Of a stretch of 64,000 nt of DNA, positions 1 to 9,148 are shown piece by piece (position 1 is the first letter of the stretch; every line of letters starts with the position of its first letter). The stretch lies in contig NZ_AFEJ02000006.1 of assembly GCF_000238775.2 (NCBI RefSeq), positions 1-64,000 of the forward strand, given 5' to 3'. Both the position numbers and the translations under genes were made by a program. The DNA is from Acaryochloris sp. CCMEE 5410. Lineage in GTDB: Bacteria; Cyanobacteriota; Cyanobacteriia; Thermosynechococcales; Thermosynechococcaceae. Under the pieces are notes generated by a model, which saw only the letters and a list, made by a program, of their open reading frames with translations, was not told the DNA's origin and did no database searches.

Positions 1-7
1 CGCAGAC

Positions 8-99
8 AATGAGGTGTCTGTGCACAGGTAATACTTCGGGTGAGAATCCCGAGGGTGCCGCTTGGAGATGACCACACAGACGTCAAAAGGCACCTCATT
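8..99. other. Nested inverted repeats, possible structured RNA
   Basis: Three nested complementary segments are visible. AATGAGGTG (8-16) pairs with CACCTCATT (91-99); TCTGTG (17-22) pairs with CACAGA (75-80); TCGGG (36-40) pairs with CCCGA (48-52) around the 7-nt loop TGAGAAT. This is the layout of a closed multi-stem RNA, and the GGGTGAGAATCCC hairpin loosely recalls cobalamin-riboswitch cores or a T-arm, but no full consensus of either is present. It could also be an IS end or an integron-type folded site. It lies just outside the 3' end of a decayed transposase. Strand and function are unknown. Confidence 0.3.
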
Positions 100-155
100 T
101 AATCGGCCCGTAATCGAGCGCGTTAGGTAGGTGTGCTTTGAGCCTGTCACTGTTT

Positions 156-950
156 TTAACTCACTGAGTCGTAGTGTTTGTGCTTGAGGTCTTTGTTCCA
201 TTGACTCAGACGCTTGCCATCAAGAATGCGATTGGATTTGATAGCGCCCAAACAAACCATCGCTTGCCTTGCCGCCGAACAAACTTGAGTAGTTTGGCGG
301 AGGCATACCAGCTATCGAATAAAACGTACACCCGCCATTCTTTGGGTAATAGAGGCTGGAGCTGCTGAAGCATCTCCCGGACCAGTTGATTACTTGGTTT
401 GGAAGCGCAATCGCTCCTCCTTGGCACGTCCCCGGTTCAAGTGCGAACCGTTTTGCCCGTAAATAGAGCCGATAGGCGAAGGGAACACTGTGGTTGCCAA
501 TTTGAACCCGACAACTCACATGCACCATCCCTTCTTGTACTTGGGAGTATTGCGACCACTGGCATTGTGGTCATGCTGCCAATCCACCCCTTCCAAGGCA
601 TGGGTATCCTTATCTTGCTACTGGTCGAGTCATCAATACTCACATACACCACAGGAGAACTTCCTCCTCGCTGCACGCGCTCTATGACATCGGCCAGGTT
701 GATTTCCCAAGGCGTTTGTCGAGAGATTGCTCAGACCAGGTACTCACTCGTAAAAGTCAGCCACTGCACTGGCATCTGGAGCATCAACCCACTGAGCATA
801 CAAGTGGCTAAGGGTTTTGCGGCCATTGCCCACAATCAATCCTTCAACAATACGCAGCACATGCTGCTGTTGAGGTTAGATAACGGGATGCTCAAGTGTG
901 AGAGGTACTGTTTTAGAGCCTGGTCTGGATGGATGATGCTTTTAGAATGA
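156..950 (-). pseudogene. Decayed DDE transposase (IS701/IS4-like)
   Basis: Read on the minus strand, pieces of one transposase appear in successive frames. An N-terminal part reads RKTLSHLYAQWVDAPDA, followed by VYVSIDDSTSSK, then VHVSCRVQIGNHSVPFAYRLY, VYVLFDSWYASAKLL and a C-terminal NRILDGKRLSQWNKDLK ending at a stop at 156. The DDSTSSK and LFDSWY stretches look like the first and second catalytic Asp regions of IS701/IS4-type DDE transposases. At least four frameshifts or stops separate the pieces, so it is dead. No terminal repeats were identified. Family assignment is from recalled motif similarity only. Confidence 0.65.
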
Positions 951-1645
951 CTACACCTTTGGGCAAACACGATGGTTAATGGCCTGATTTACTACGGTGT
1001 GGTCTTTGATGGCCAATCAAGCAGTTTTGCCAGACTCCAGGAGATATAGATTTCGGTGCGTGGCCTTGAAAATTGAACTGAAAAAAATCAAGCAATTCTG
1101 AAAACTAACGGGAATCCGATACTAACTATCTCAGTGAACATGCTAACCGATCCCAATTATTCTCTCTGAGAGTAGAGGTAAACTTTACAGTGACTCAGGA
1201 TTTTGCTGAATGACTATTTGCGAGTAACTCAATTAGAGTAATTAATTGAGAATATTCACACGAGTTCTCCACAGTTTACTCACAATATTTCTAAAGTTCT
1301 CCACAGCCTAAAGGAGGTTTTCCACAGGTAAGAACGGGAGATTAAGGACTTCAGCTTTTTCTGGGGAATACTCAAAGAAGGAATTCTAGCTCGATCCTAC
1401 GGTGTGTCTAGCTTTGAGTCTAGTCAATGATTTTCAAGAAAGTGATTGACAATCGCTCTAGTTGATCGCAAGATAGGACACCCAGCCTTAAGTGCATGCG
1501 CTCAATATTGAGCAAACTATAGGGTCGAAGAAAGTTGTTCGACACTGACTGGTTTGATCAAAGAGGGCGTCAATTTTCATACTTATTTTTTTTGTACAGA
1601 GACCATCACTACCGACCTCACTGTTGTTCAAGGATGACCGAATTT
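951..1645. other. Gene-free stretch, AT-rich, with origin-like repeats
   Basis: No convincing coding sequence is seen between the dead transposase and the DUF2811 gene. The middle part is AT-rich (about 1195-1260, with TCAATTAGAGTAATTAATTGA) and is followed directly by three DnaA-box-like sequences, annotated separately. The remainder shows nothing I recognise. Confidence 0.5.
1265..1326 (+). repeat. Three phased DnaA-box-like repeats
   Basis: TTCTCCACA occurs at 1265-1273 and 1297-1305 and TTTTCCACA at 1318-1326, all in the same orientation. Each differs by one or two bases from the DnaA-box consensus TTATCCACA. Start-to-start spacings are 32 and 21 bp, close to three and two helical turns, so the sites face the same side of the DNA. 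An AT-rich block precedes them. This is the arrangement expected of a plasmid or chromosomal-type initiation site, but no replication initiator gene lies nearby, so an origin role is only a hypothesis. Confidence 0.35.
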
Positions 1646-1927
1646 ATGTCTACGACGATTAGCATTCTGGCTGATATCCCTGAAGAGCTACATGATGCCT
1701 TGAAAGGTTATTTAGATACTCATCCTGACTGGGATCAAGATCGGGTTTTCTCAGCGGCGCTATCCTTATTTCTCATGCAGTATGGAAAAACAGATCGTCG
1801 CACAACTCGTGTTTACTTAGATAGTCTCTTCAAAGAGAACTGCCAACCGCCTGCTGAGGATCTTGGCCGAACAGTGTCACAACCAATCAGCTTCCTTGAC
1901 TGCTTTAAAGAGTTCAACTTCATTTAG
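1646..1927 (+). CDS. DUF2811 family small protein
   Basis: The first ~60 residues (MSTTISILADIPEELHDALK, then a DWDQDRVFSAALSLFL-type core and a final VYLDSLF) match the cyanobacteria-specific DUF2811 family, short acidic proteins of unknown function. The open frame continues upstream to 1535, but family similarity begins only here, so I chose the ATG at 1646; ATG 1634 is the alternative. The protein is about 93 residues, longer than the usual 60-70, because its C-terminal tail overlaps by about 50 bp the 3' end of a convergent gene. That tail (residues ~65-93) is probably non-native read-through. Role unknown. Confidence 0.7.
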   Translation: MSTTISILADIPEELHDALKGYLDTHPDWDQDRVFSAALSLFLMQYGKTDRRTTRVYLDSLFKENCQPPAEDLGRTVSQPISFLDCFKEFNFI

Positions 1928-2167
1928 GTAAAAGTCAAACAGAACAGGGACTCCTTCTTCATCAAGACATAGCTTGGCTGATTCTGGGTTATAGAGATAG
2001 ACAATCAGTTCTTTGACCGCAGGTTTAGCGTTAGATTGAGGATTGGCTGTGGCTTGGGATTCAGCTTTGACTCTGGCAGCAATGATGCCATGAGTATAGA
2101 CTTCAATGCTGTCTGTTTGAATTTGGTGGGGCTGTCTCAGTTTGACAATATCACCACGTCTCATCAT
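1877..2167 (-). CDS. Hypothetical 96-aa protein
   Basis: Not recognised with certainty. It starts MMRRGDIVKLRQP, has a central low-complexity stretch rich in Ala/Asn/Gln (residues ~30-50) and a C-terminal part with VKELIVYLYNPESAKLCLDEEG and alternating hydrophobic/acidic residues, suggesting a small beta-rich soluble protein. It is convergent with, and overlaps by ~50 bp, the DUF2811 gene. The intact frame and plausible composition argue that it is real. Confidence 0.5.
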   Translation of the reverse strand: MMRRGDIVKLRQPHQIQTDSIEVYTHGIIAARVKAESQATANPQSNAKPAVKELIVYLYNPESAKLCLDEEGVPVLFDFYLNEVELFKAVKEADWL

Positions 2168-4215
2168 CGATTCTCCCTGCTACTACTAGGGTGATCATAG
2201 TCTTGTGGCAGGTTTAGTCGCATAAGATATTGTTTCTTGATCAGGGACAATCATCAGCCTCAACCCCAAGCCCAACCCCCAGACCACCCCAGACCAACCC
2301 AAGCCCGCCCCTCCCTCCCCCAAACTGGTTAGTAGGACAGCATTTCCTAAGAAAACACCGGAAGGCACCCGACCACCCAAGCAAGAGCCAAGGCATGGGG
2401 AGCTGGGAGGAATACGTCGGAGTGTTAGGCGATCTCACTGGACAGCCAAACCTGAGTTTACTCCTAAGACAAAATCCTCAGAAATTTCCCAGACTAGTCA
2501 ACCGAGAACCCCCAGAATATCGGCAGAGCTGGAGAGGCGATTCAGGAATCTGAAGTTGAAACAGAAGAATCTGGTGGAGCAAGCCAGGACGCGAGGGGAG
2601 CTGGAGTATCTGGCTGTTTCCAAGAATGGGGCTGGACGTTACTGGATTACCGTGGCGGGAACGGGGAACCTTTCGTGTGCATATTCTCACCAACTTCGCC
2701 ACCCCTTTGGAGGGTAACCTCGCCGGTCGAATGGCAGTAACTTCGCCACCCCTTTGGAAGTTATCTTCTCCAGTCAAATGGCAATAAACTTCGCCACCCC
2801 TTAACCATCATTTCGACAGGTCATTACTTCTAACCAGGCCATCCTCTAAACTTCTGTGCCATAGCCAGAGGAATGGAGACAGCAATGGCCTATAAACGCC
2901 AAGGAGCAACCCTGTCGATGAGTAATTTAGAGAAATTATTCGCTTACATGAACTCGGTCACAATAAATCTGAGATCGCCCGTAGCTGCTTAATGTCCCGT
3001 TCCACTGTTCGAGACTATCTGCATCGTGCCCAGCGTCAATCCCTCAGTTATGACCAGTTAAGCCAACTGAGTGATAGTGATGTCCAGCATCTGCTGGGAA
3101 AGGGGCAACGTCAGTCTTCCCGCAAGAAACCTGCAATTGATTTCGAGTATGTGCATCGAGAGATGCAACGCAAAGGGGTCACCCTCGGCCTACTGTGGAT
3201 GGAGGGTAAAGAGAGAGGAGACTGGAACTGTAGCTATAGTGGCTTTTGTCGTCGATACCGCCAGTGGAAAAAACAGCATTCGCTGTCCATGCGCCAGACC
3301 CACAAGGGAGCGGAAAAAATCTTTGTGGACTACTGCGGGATGACCGTTCCGGTGGTCCATCCCAAAACTGGTGAGGTGACTCAAGCTCAAGTATTTGTGG
3401 CCTGCTGTGGCGCCAGCAACTACACCTATGCAGAAGCGACCGAAAGCCAAATCATTAAGAACTGGCTCGGATCTCATCAACGGGCCTTGGCCTTCTTTGG
3501 TGGAGTGCCGGTCGCTATCGTCCCAGACAACCTCAAATCAGGCGTCACAGATCCGTGTCGTTATGAACCGGGTATCAATCGGAGTTATCAGGACTTTGCG
3601 GAACACTACAACGTGATCATCTTGCCCGCTCGCCCCAAATGCCCTCGGGATAAACCCAAAGTGGAGAATGCGGTGCAGCAAGTGGAACGTCATATTCTCG
3701 CACCCTTGAGAGACCAGACCTTTACCAGTTTCAAGCAACTGAATGAAGCGATTGCATCAGGGTTGGAGAAACTCAACCATCGGACCATGAAATCCTATGG
3801 TCTATCCCGTCGAGAATTATTTGAGCAAGTGGACCAACCAGAACTCAGACCCTTGCCCAGCCATGGGTTTGAGTTTGGCGAATTTAAAACCGCGAAAGTG
3901 AGTTTTGATTACCACATTGAGGTGAACCGCCACTATTACAGTGTCCCTTATGGCTATGTGGGTCAATCAGTATCGGTCAAGATCACGGAATCCTTAGTAC
4001 AGATTTTCCATGACCATCAGCGCATCGCAGTGCATGAACGTTCCAGCGTCTCAGATGTCAATTACGTAGGCCAAAATTTTTTAGTTTTACCTGCTACTTT
4101 TGATTATGGTTTGCGGGTCGATTTGAGTCTTGGCAATACCATCTTGAGATCTAGAAATGGTGATCTTTTCCGCAGGTGATCGCGCCAGTGAGCAAATGAC
4201 AATTATCAATAAAGC

Positions 4216-4261
4216 CACCCTAAATAGAGCTTCTTACAAGTAAGAAGCTCTATTTAGGGTG
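4216..4261. terminator. Perfect 22-bp inverted repeat, probable terminator
   Basis: CACCCTAAATAGAGCTTCTTAC (spread over 4216-4237) is followed by AA and its exact reverse complement (4240-4261). Such a long perfect stem next to the end of the istB-like gene of the nested element (stop at 4291, minus strand) suggests a terminator or a hairpin blocking read-through from outside. There is no long T-run, only CTTTATTG after it on the minus strand, so it is not a classical intrinsic terminator. Confidence 0.5.
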
Positions 4262-4290
4262 GGGTACAGGGGTTTTATTCTAGCTAGGGA

Positions 4291-5087
4291 TCAGCTGGCA
4301 GCCTTTTGAGACTTGGCTGTGTGTTTGGCAGCTTCTTGCTTACGGAAACTTTCTGCTTGCATCTCGAAAATGGTGGCGTGGTGAATTAAGCGATCAATGG
4401 CAGCCACGGTCATCATTGAGTTAGGAAAGATTTTGTCCCATTGACTGAAAGGTTGATTGGCCGTGATGAGTAGGCTCTTTCGCTCATACCGGTGAGCAAT
4501 CAACTCAAACAGGACCGAGGTTTCAACATCGGACTTTTGGACATAACCGAGATCATCAATGATAAGTAGATCATAGCGGTCAAGTTTGGACAAGAGACTC
4601 TGCAATTCCAATTGAAGTTTGGCCAGCTGTAGTTGTTGCACCAGGGTTGTGGCTGTGACAAATTTTACTCGCTTACCCAACTCAATAATAGAAGCTCCTA
4701 ATGCAGAGCTGACGTGTGTTTTCCCTGTTCCGCTCGGCCCAAAAATTAGAATGTTGCTGCCGGACTCTAGCCAGTGAGTCGTTTGGGCAAACTCCATGAG
4801 AGCAGCTGGATTAAGGGTGGGAACATGGGCAAACTCAAAATTGGTCCAGGACTTTCCGTAGGGCAGCTGCGCTTCGGTTAGAGCGCGTGAAATCCGATTC
4901 TGCTCCGACGGCTGGCTTCGCCTTGAGCTAAAGCCAACAGAAACTGGGCGTAGGACCAGTTCTCCTGAGTCGCTTGATGCTCGATGCTCTGCCACTCGTC
5001 GAGGAAATGCCTCAACCGCAACTGTTTTAGGGTTGTCATCAGCAACTGGTATGGGTTGTCCGGGTCTGCTGTGGAGGAGTTGATCAT
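4291..5087 (-). pseudogene. istB: istB-like ATPase of nested element, frameshifted
   Basis: IstB is the AAA+ helper ATPase of IS21-family transposition. The probable start is the Met at 5087 (MINSSTADPDNPYQLLMTTLKQ), giving the usual N-terminal helical region LRLRHFLDEWQSIEHQA. Near 4900 the frame shifts, after which NRISRALTEAQLPYGKSW, a Walker A (GPSGTGKT), Walker B (LLIIDDLGY) and the sensor-like ITANQPFSQW follow to the stop at 4291. Because of the shift the C-terminal two-thirds are now in the frame of the upstream istA-like gene, making an artificial 395-codon fusion frame from 5478. Not functional as it stands. Confidence 0.8.
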
Positions 5088-6559
5088 AGTCAGATAAATC
5101 GTGCTGTTGTGAGGTGACGTCAGGATATTGCTCAGTCGAGAGCTTGAATTCAAAGGCTTGTTTTAATCTGCTCAAGGTCAGGGTGGACTGGTCCAGTTGA
5201 GTTTGTAGGTAGTCGGCCACCTGGGATTCTTGATCTTGGGTCGCGGCGATGTAGAGGGCTTCGGTGATTAATCGTGCCGCCTGGTCCCGCTCAAAATTAG
5301 CTTTGAGTGATTCCCACAGCTGATGCCACTGAAGATTGGGCAGTAGCTCTGATTGCCATTGGCAGTAGAGAAATGCGTTTGGCTTTCTCCTGAGACTTTC
5401 TGCCACATGCTTGTAATCGATGCTGCGAGCGCGTCTCTTCTTCCCAGAGCCATGGACATGGACCCGCGCCAATTCCATTACGGGAGTGGTTCCTAAGAAG
5501 CCAACGATGCGGTCATGGTATAGATGCAGTTTAAGCGGTGGCCAATCAAACGAGAGGGAACAGTGTATAGGACACAGCGGACGGCAATCGTGCTATTGCA
5601 GCTGACTTTGGCACTGCGCACTTCATAATCAGGAGTGCGATATCTGGGCAAAGGTTGTAATGTCGGCAGCTCCAGTGCAAACTTTTTTTGGCACTTGGCA
5701 TTGAGCTTGGCGATGACTTGCTCGATGAACTGCTGATAGGCTGCTACGGATGCAAAGTCAAAGCTGCCTCGACGATACAGGGCTTGGCATAATCGTCGCT
5801 TGAAATAGCCATGGGAACCCTCTATGCCCCCATTTTCATGAGAGACGCCCAGGTTGTTGCGGGTAGGCTCCATCCGGTAATGGTCACACAGGGTCGAATA
5901 CAACTGAGTCAGCTGGGGGTTACGACCGCCGGTATTGCGATAGGCCGCACTCAGACTATCGGTACGGTGGGTCTTAGGCACACCACCACAGGCAGATAAG
6001 GCATTTGTAGTCCTTGAGATAAGCCGATAAAACTCTCTCCCCTTGAATCACCTGCACGTACTGCCAGCCGCTATAACTCAGTCGATAGTGATACAAGATA
6101 TGGTGAAAGGCTTCACCCTGAACCGTCACACTGAAACCTTTGAGCTGAGTGAAGTCTGACTGTCCCATCTCCCCAGGATGATGTTGAATTTGAACATCAC
6201 TTCTTTGGGCTTGCCATGAGCTGCCTTCCATTTAGCGGTTCGGCGTTGCACGGTTCTGATCTTGTCATCATATTGCCCAGGATGGTTCTCTTGTAAGGTC
6301 TCAAATAGAGTAGTCGCTTCTAATCGAGGCTCACGCTCTAACATCGGCTCAAGTTCTAATTCCCATAATCCATCCAGCGGATCTTCACGGGTTTCCAGTC
6401 ATGAGGGCGGCCGCGCTGGGGGCGATGAGTACCACTATCAATGCGGTGGGCTGTGCGGGTAGAAATGCCGGCTTTAGCAGCTGCTGTTTCTTGAGAAGAG
6501 CCGGATTGTTTTGTCTGCATATAAAGATGAACCTGTTGAGGTTTAATAGGAGCTGGCAC
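5000..6559 (-). pseudogene. istA: istA-like transposase of nested element, multiple frameshifts
   Basis: Pieces of an IstA transposase appear in several frames: an N-terminal HTH region (AAAKAGISTRTAHRIDSG, from 6559), then LEATTLFETLQENHPGQYDD and RTVQRRTAKWKAAHG, then an RNase-H-like core (GEMGQSDFTQLKGFSVTVQG; YSGWQYVQVIQGE), the Glu region NNLGVSHENGGIEGSHGYFK and a C-terminal ARSIDYKHVAESLRRKP tail. I count at least three frameshifts. The frame has no stop of its own before it runs into the istB-like sequence, so its true end (about 5000) is uncertain. Confidence 0.75.
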
Positions 6560-7143
6560 TAGAGGTTCCTAATTGCGTAGGAGTACAAACCCTAGTGTCT
6601 TTCCTGTATGGGGATATAAAAAATCGAAAGTGACTGATGCTCTCTCTGCAGATGTGATCTCTGGATTGAACTAGATTCTGATTCCTAGAGAAGACTATGC
6701 AATTGACAACCTCTGTCTACGTAATTGTCACTCAACTCAGCGTTTCATTTCAACATTCCACGCAAGAGGGGCATATGCCACCGGCGCATTTGGCTCACAA
6801 AAACCAATCGAGAGAGACCTTCATCGCCTGGGCTCAGAATGTTGGACCGGCAACGAAGCAACAAGTGATAGAGATCTTTGAGAAGAAAGCCCATGATGAA
6901 CAAGCATTTCGAGCCTTAAAAGGGGTGCAACATCTGAGAACAACCCATGGTGCTCAACGATTGGAAGCCGCCTGTAATCGGGCTAATGCTATGGGGATGG
7001 TGGGCCAACGCTATCTCAAGTCTATGCTCCAACACAAATTGGAATCCGACCCTTTACCGGATGAAACCCATAAGGTGATTCCCATTCACCATGCCAATGT
7101 CCGAGGGTCTGAATACTATCAAGCAACGTAGGGGGAGACAACG

Positions 7144-8007
7144 ATGCAAGCAATGATTGAACAGCTACAACAAATGAAACTCACCGGCGTACTCGAAGCT
7201 TGGCGAGAACAGCAGGCGATGCCCACCTATCATGATCTGTCTTTCGATGAACGACTGGCCTTGATGGTAGAGCGCGAATACATCCGGCGTCAGAATCAAC
7301 GGATGCAACGCCGACTCAGGCAAGCTCGACTACCGGTGCACGCCACCTTAGATGCTGTAGATTTCGATGTCCCCAGAGGACTCCGTAAAATCCAGTTCCT
7401 TGAATTTGCTCAAGGTCATTGGCTCCAAGAAAATCTGTCATTGATCATCCTGGGACCAACGGGCGTTGGGAAGTCTTTCTTGGCGGCCGTATTGTCCCAT
7501 CATTTGTGTAAGCAAGGCCATAGCGTGCGCTATATCAAAACCGCTGATCTGGTGCTGGAGTTGAAGTTGGCCAAAGGAGATGGGTCCTATCCCAAACTCC
7601 GAAAACAATTAGCTGCCTACGATCTACTGGTACTGGATGAATGGCTTAGAGATCCTCTATCTGTCTTTGAGGCTAGAGAAGTGCTCGATATCCTAGACGA
7701 GCGGTTTCGCAAAGCCTCCTGTTTATTTGCCACGCAAATGCCCCTAGAACAATGGCACTCACAAATTCAAGATCCCACTCTGGCTGATGCCATCCTGGAC
7801 CGGATTATCCATGATGCGATGAAGGTCTCGCTTCGAGGCGAATCCATGAGGAAATTGACTAGCAAACTGACCCAGAAGCCAGAAGGGGAAATGAGTATTG
7901 ACCGTTCAGATGAGGAGAATACAACGAGAGAGACAACCCCTAAATCGAACCCTAAAACGCAAAAGGAGAAGAGGAATGAAAAAAAGGAGGGACAGATGGA
8001 TGAATAG
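7144..8007 (+). CDS. istB: IstB ATPase of IS21-family copy 1
   Basis: 287 residues, intact. IstB is the AAA+ ATPase that assists IstA in target selection. Visible are an N-terminal helical region (MIEQLQQMKLTGVLEAWREQ), Walker A GPTGVGKS, Walker B LLVLDEW and the conserved DRIIHDA near the C-terminus, followed by a Lys/Thr/Glu-rich tail. It begins 12 bp after the istA stop behind GGGGGAG. It is nearly identical to the istB of copy 2. Since its own istA is broken, it could act only together with IstA made from copy 2. Confidence 0.92.
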   Translation: MQAMIEQLQQMKLTGVLEAWREQQAMPTYHDLSFDERLALMVEREYIRRQNQRMQRRLRQARLPVHATLDAVDFDVPRGLRKIQFLEFAQGHWLQENLSLIILGPTGVGKSFLAAVLSHHLCKQGHSVRYIKTADLVLELKLAKGDGSYPKLRKQLAAYDLLVLDEWLRDPLSVFEAREVLDILDERFRKASCLFATQMPLEQWHSQIQDPTLADAILDRIIHDAMKVSLRGESMRKLTSKLTQKPEGEMSIDRSDEENTTRETTPKSNPKTQKEKRNEKKEGQMDE

Positions 8008-8361
8008 ACCGGATGAGATCACGATCTTCCATTCGTGATATGTATGAATTCAGAGCTGATTTTTTGCCTATGAATTGCAACCCATAATTCCATATCTACC
8101 TGTCGAAAATGGTTGGCCAATATTTTTTTGGCTGGGGGTGGCGAAGTTACTGCCACTTAATCGGCGAAGTCGTGATTATGCTGCATCGTGAGGGAATCGT
8201 TTGCTACACCTGGATTTTGCTGGGAGTGCGCCGTCGAAATTGAAGAGAACTTTGAGATTGGGGAAGTGATTGAGCTGAGGCCACCGGAGACGATGGAGCG
8301 GATCGGGGAGATGATCGGAGTGTGGTTGGAGAGGGAGCGGGTGAGTAGGGTTTGGGGGTGA

Positions 8362-8716
8362 AGTCATGCAGCAAGGGAAAGGTCAACATAAATTTAAATA
8401 ATTTCAGTAGTAATACTGTTGCGAAAAATTGGGCATAATAGTAAAGCGCAGAAATTTGACTCACTTATGATGCCATTCCATATTCCTTTGAATGTAGTGG
8501 GATATACAGTGTTCAGAGTGCTGCTGCGGTGACTGTACAGTTAGCAATTGCACATGGAATAGAGAAATAATTCAATTCCCAATTTGGGAATTGAATACTC
8601 CTTTAGGTGCTGCGCCAAGAATTATGTGTGTTTCTTGGGGTAAATTTTGCTGCTTTGCAACTAGAAGAACATCTAGTTTACAGAAAATGCTATCTAATTA
8701 GTAGTTACAAAGAACC
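8362..8716. other. Gene-free stretch with a palindrome
   Basis: No convincing gene. The notable structure is the 27-bp palindrome at 8570-8596, annotated separately. The sequence between 8420 and 8700 is AT-rich and shows no similarity I recognise. Confidence 0.4.
8570..8596. promoter_or_regulatory. 12-bp-arm palindrome, candidate operator
   Basis: ATTCAATTCCCA (8570-8581), three bases ATT, then TGGGAATTGAAT (8585-8596), an exact inverted repeat. It lies about 120 bp upstream of the small gene at 8717. Symmetric repeats of this size are typical of dimeric repressor operators; the short loop also allows a weak hairpin. No regulator can be named. Confidence 0.35.
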
Positions 8717-9052
8717 ATGAACCAGATTCAATATAAGAGATCGACTAAAGGTTGCCAAGCGAGAAGGCGCGCAGAACTTCAACATAAGACATCCCTCACT
8801 GATATCAGTAGCAATATTCTAGAAGCATCTTATAAAGCTCAATTAGATTTAGCAGTCAAAGGAGTTCTATTTGAGAGTCTTTATCCTCTTAGCCCTGAAG
8901 AAATAGTGGATCGGATGACTTGGTGGATGCCTGATAATAATTTCAGCAAGATGAATCAGGTGTTCGCTTCATTGCAACGTTTGATCACCCATAAATTCGT
9001 TTCGGCCACACGGGTTATTGACCAGGAAAAGAAGTCACGAAGTATCTGCTGA
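8717..9052 (+). CDS. Hypothetical 111-aa protein
   Basis: Not recognised. The N-terminus is strongly basic (KRSTKGCQARRRAELQHK), the rest is predicted mostly helical and contains LSPEEIVDRMTWWMPDNNFS, suggestive of a small helical or winged-helix-like DNA-contacting domain, but I cannot assign a family. No membrane segment or signal. It is convergent with the histidine kinase gene downstream. Starts at an ATG after a weak AAAGAACC. Confidence 0.45.
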   Translation: MNQIQYKRSTKGCQARRRAELQHKTSLTDISSNILEASYKAQLDLAVKGVLFESLYPLSPEEIVDRMTWWMPDNNFSKMNQVFASLQRLITHKFVSATRVIDQEKKSRSIC

Positions 9053-9148
9053 ACCTTCCTTATGAATATCTGCAAAAGGAACGAGCAGATAGAGTCAGGA
9101 TAACGACTCAAATGAACTAAGCCTCTGACCTACAGGCTAAGTCCTCAT

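Larger units (their letters stand above)
4050..6738 (-). mobile_element. Second, decayed IS21-family element nested in istA
   Basis: Its limits come from the 5-bp duplication AGCGT and comparison with the uninterrupted istA copy. Near its ends are inverted repeats TGTCAATTACGTAG (from about 4056) and TGACAATTACGTAG (reverse strand, ending about 6730), 13 of 14 identical. It carries an istA/istB pair on the minus strand, both broken by frameshifts. The pair is unrelated at the sequence level to the host element's istAB except by family. The inner element must have inserted after the outer one. Confidence 0.85.
2873..7131 (+). pseudogene. istA: istA transposase, frameshifted and interrupted
   Basis: This is the same gene as the intact istA at 42754-44319. 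It has lost one A near 2924 (AGTAATTT here, AGTAAATTT in copy 2), which shifts the frame after about 17 codons; an open frame resumes at 2992. The catalytic core is still present: Asp in FVDYCGMT, Asp in IVPDNLKSG and Glu in KPKVENAVQQ. At 4049 the gene is interrupted by an inserted element and continues at 6744 with FQHSTQEGHMPPAHL to the stop at 7131. AGCGT is duplicated at 4045-4049 and 6739-6743; removing the insert and one copy gives exactly the length of copy 2 across the site. Cannot make functional transposase. Confidence 0.9.
2678..8185 (+). mobile_element. IS21-family element copy 1, interrupted
   Basis: The element starts TGCATATTCT and ends TGATTATGCTGCA and is flanked on both sides by the 5-bp direct repeat TCGTG (2673-2677 and 8186-8190). 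The left end holds repeated CTTCGCCACCCC motifs spaced by Gly/Ala-codon-like GGCAGTAA segments, typical of the multiple terminal repeats of IS21-type elements. It carries istA (broken) and istB (intact). Another element occupies 4050-6738 inside istA. Without that insert it is about 2.8 kb, some 46 bp shorter than copy 2 at 42514-45373, because copy 2 has one more left-end repeat. Confidence 0.9.
2238..8361 (+). pseudogene. Unrecognised gene interrupted by IS21-family element
   Basis: A continuous plus-strand frame from about 2238 is Pro/Lys-rich at first (TTPDQPKPAPPSPK), then charged and helical (AELERRFRNLKLKQKNLVEQ), then LEYLAVSKNGAGRYWITVAG, where it meets the IS at 2677. The frame resumes after 8190 with a conserved GFCWECAVEIEENFE and ends in VWLERERVSRVWG at 8361. 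A second, shorter copy of the YWI(T/D)VAGTG...ECAVEIEENFE block occurs at 33075-33197 without an IS, showing the pre-insertion sequence. Relative to that copy this one also lacks one base just before the insertion (GGGAACC versus GGGAAGCC). No ATG starts the frame. Function unknown. Confidence 0.55.

Noticed and set aside
20-60. Cobalamin riboswitch
   Set aside because: Only the GGGTGAGAATCCC hairpin resembles the core; the remaining conserved boxes are missing and no B12-related gene follows.
2230-2553. Pro-rich 107-residue frame
   Set aside because: It overlaps, in another frame, the sequence whose plus-strand frame continues into the IS-interrupted gene and has a homolog at 33075; the Pro-rich composition is a by-product.
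8204-8464. Minus-strand 86-residue Pro/Ser-rich frame
   Set aside because: Antisense to the C-terminal part of the interrupted gene, which has a homolog.
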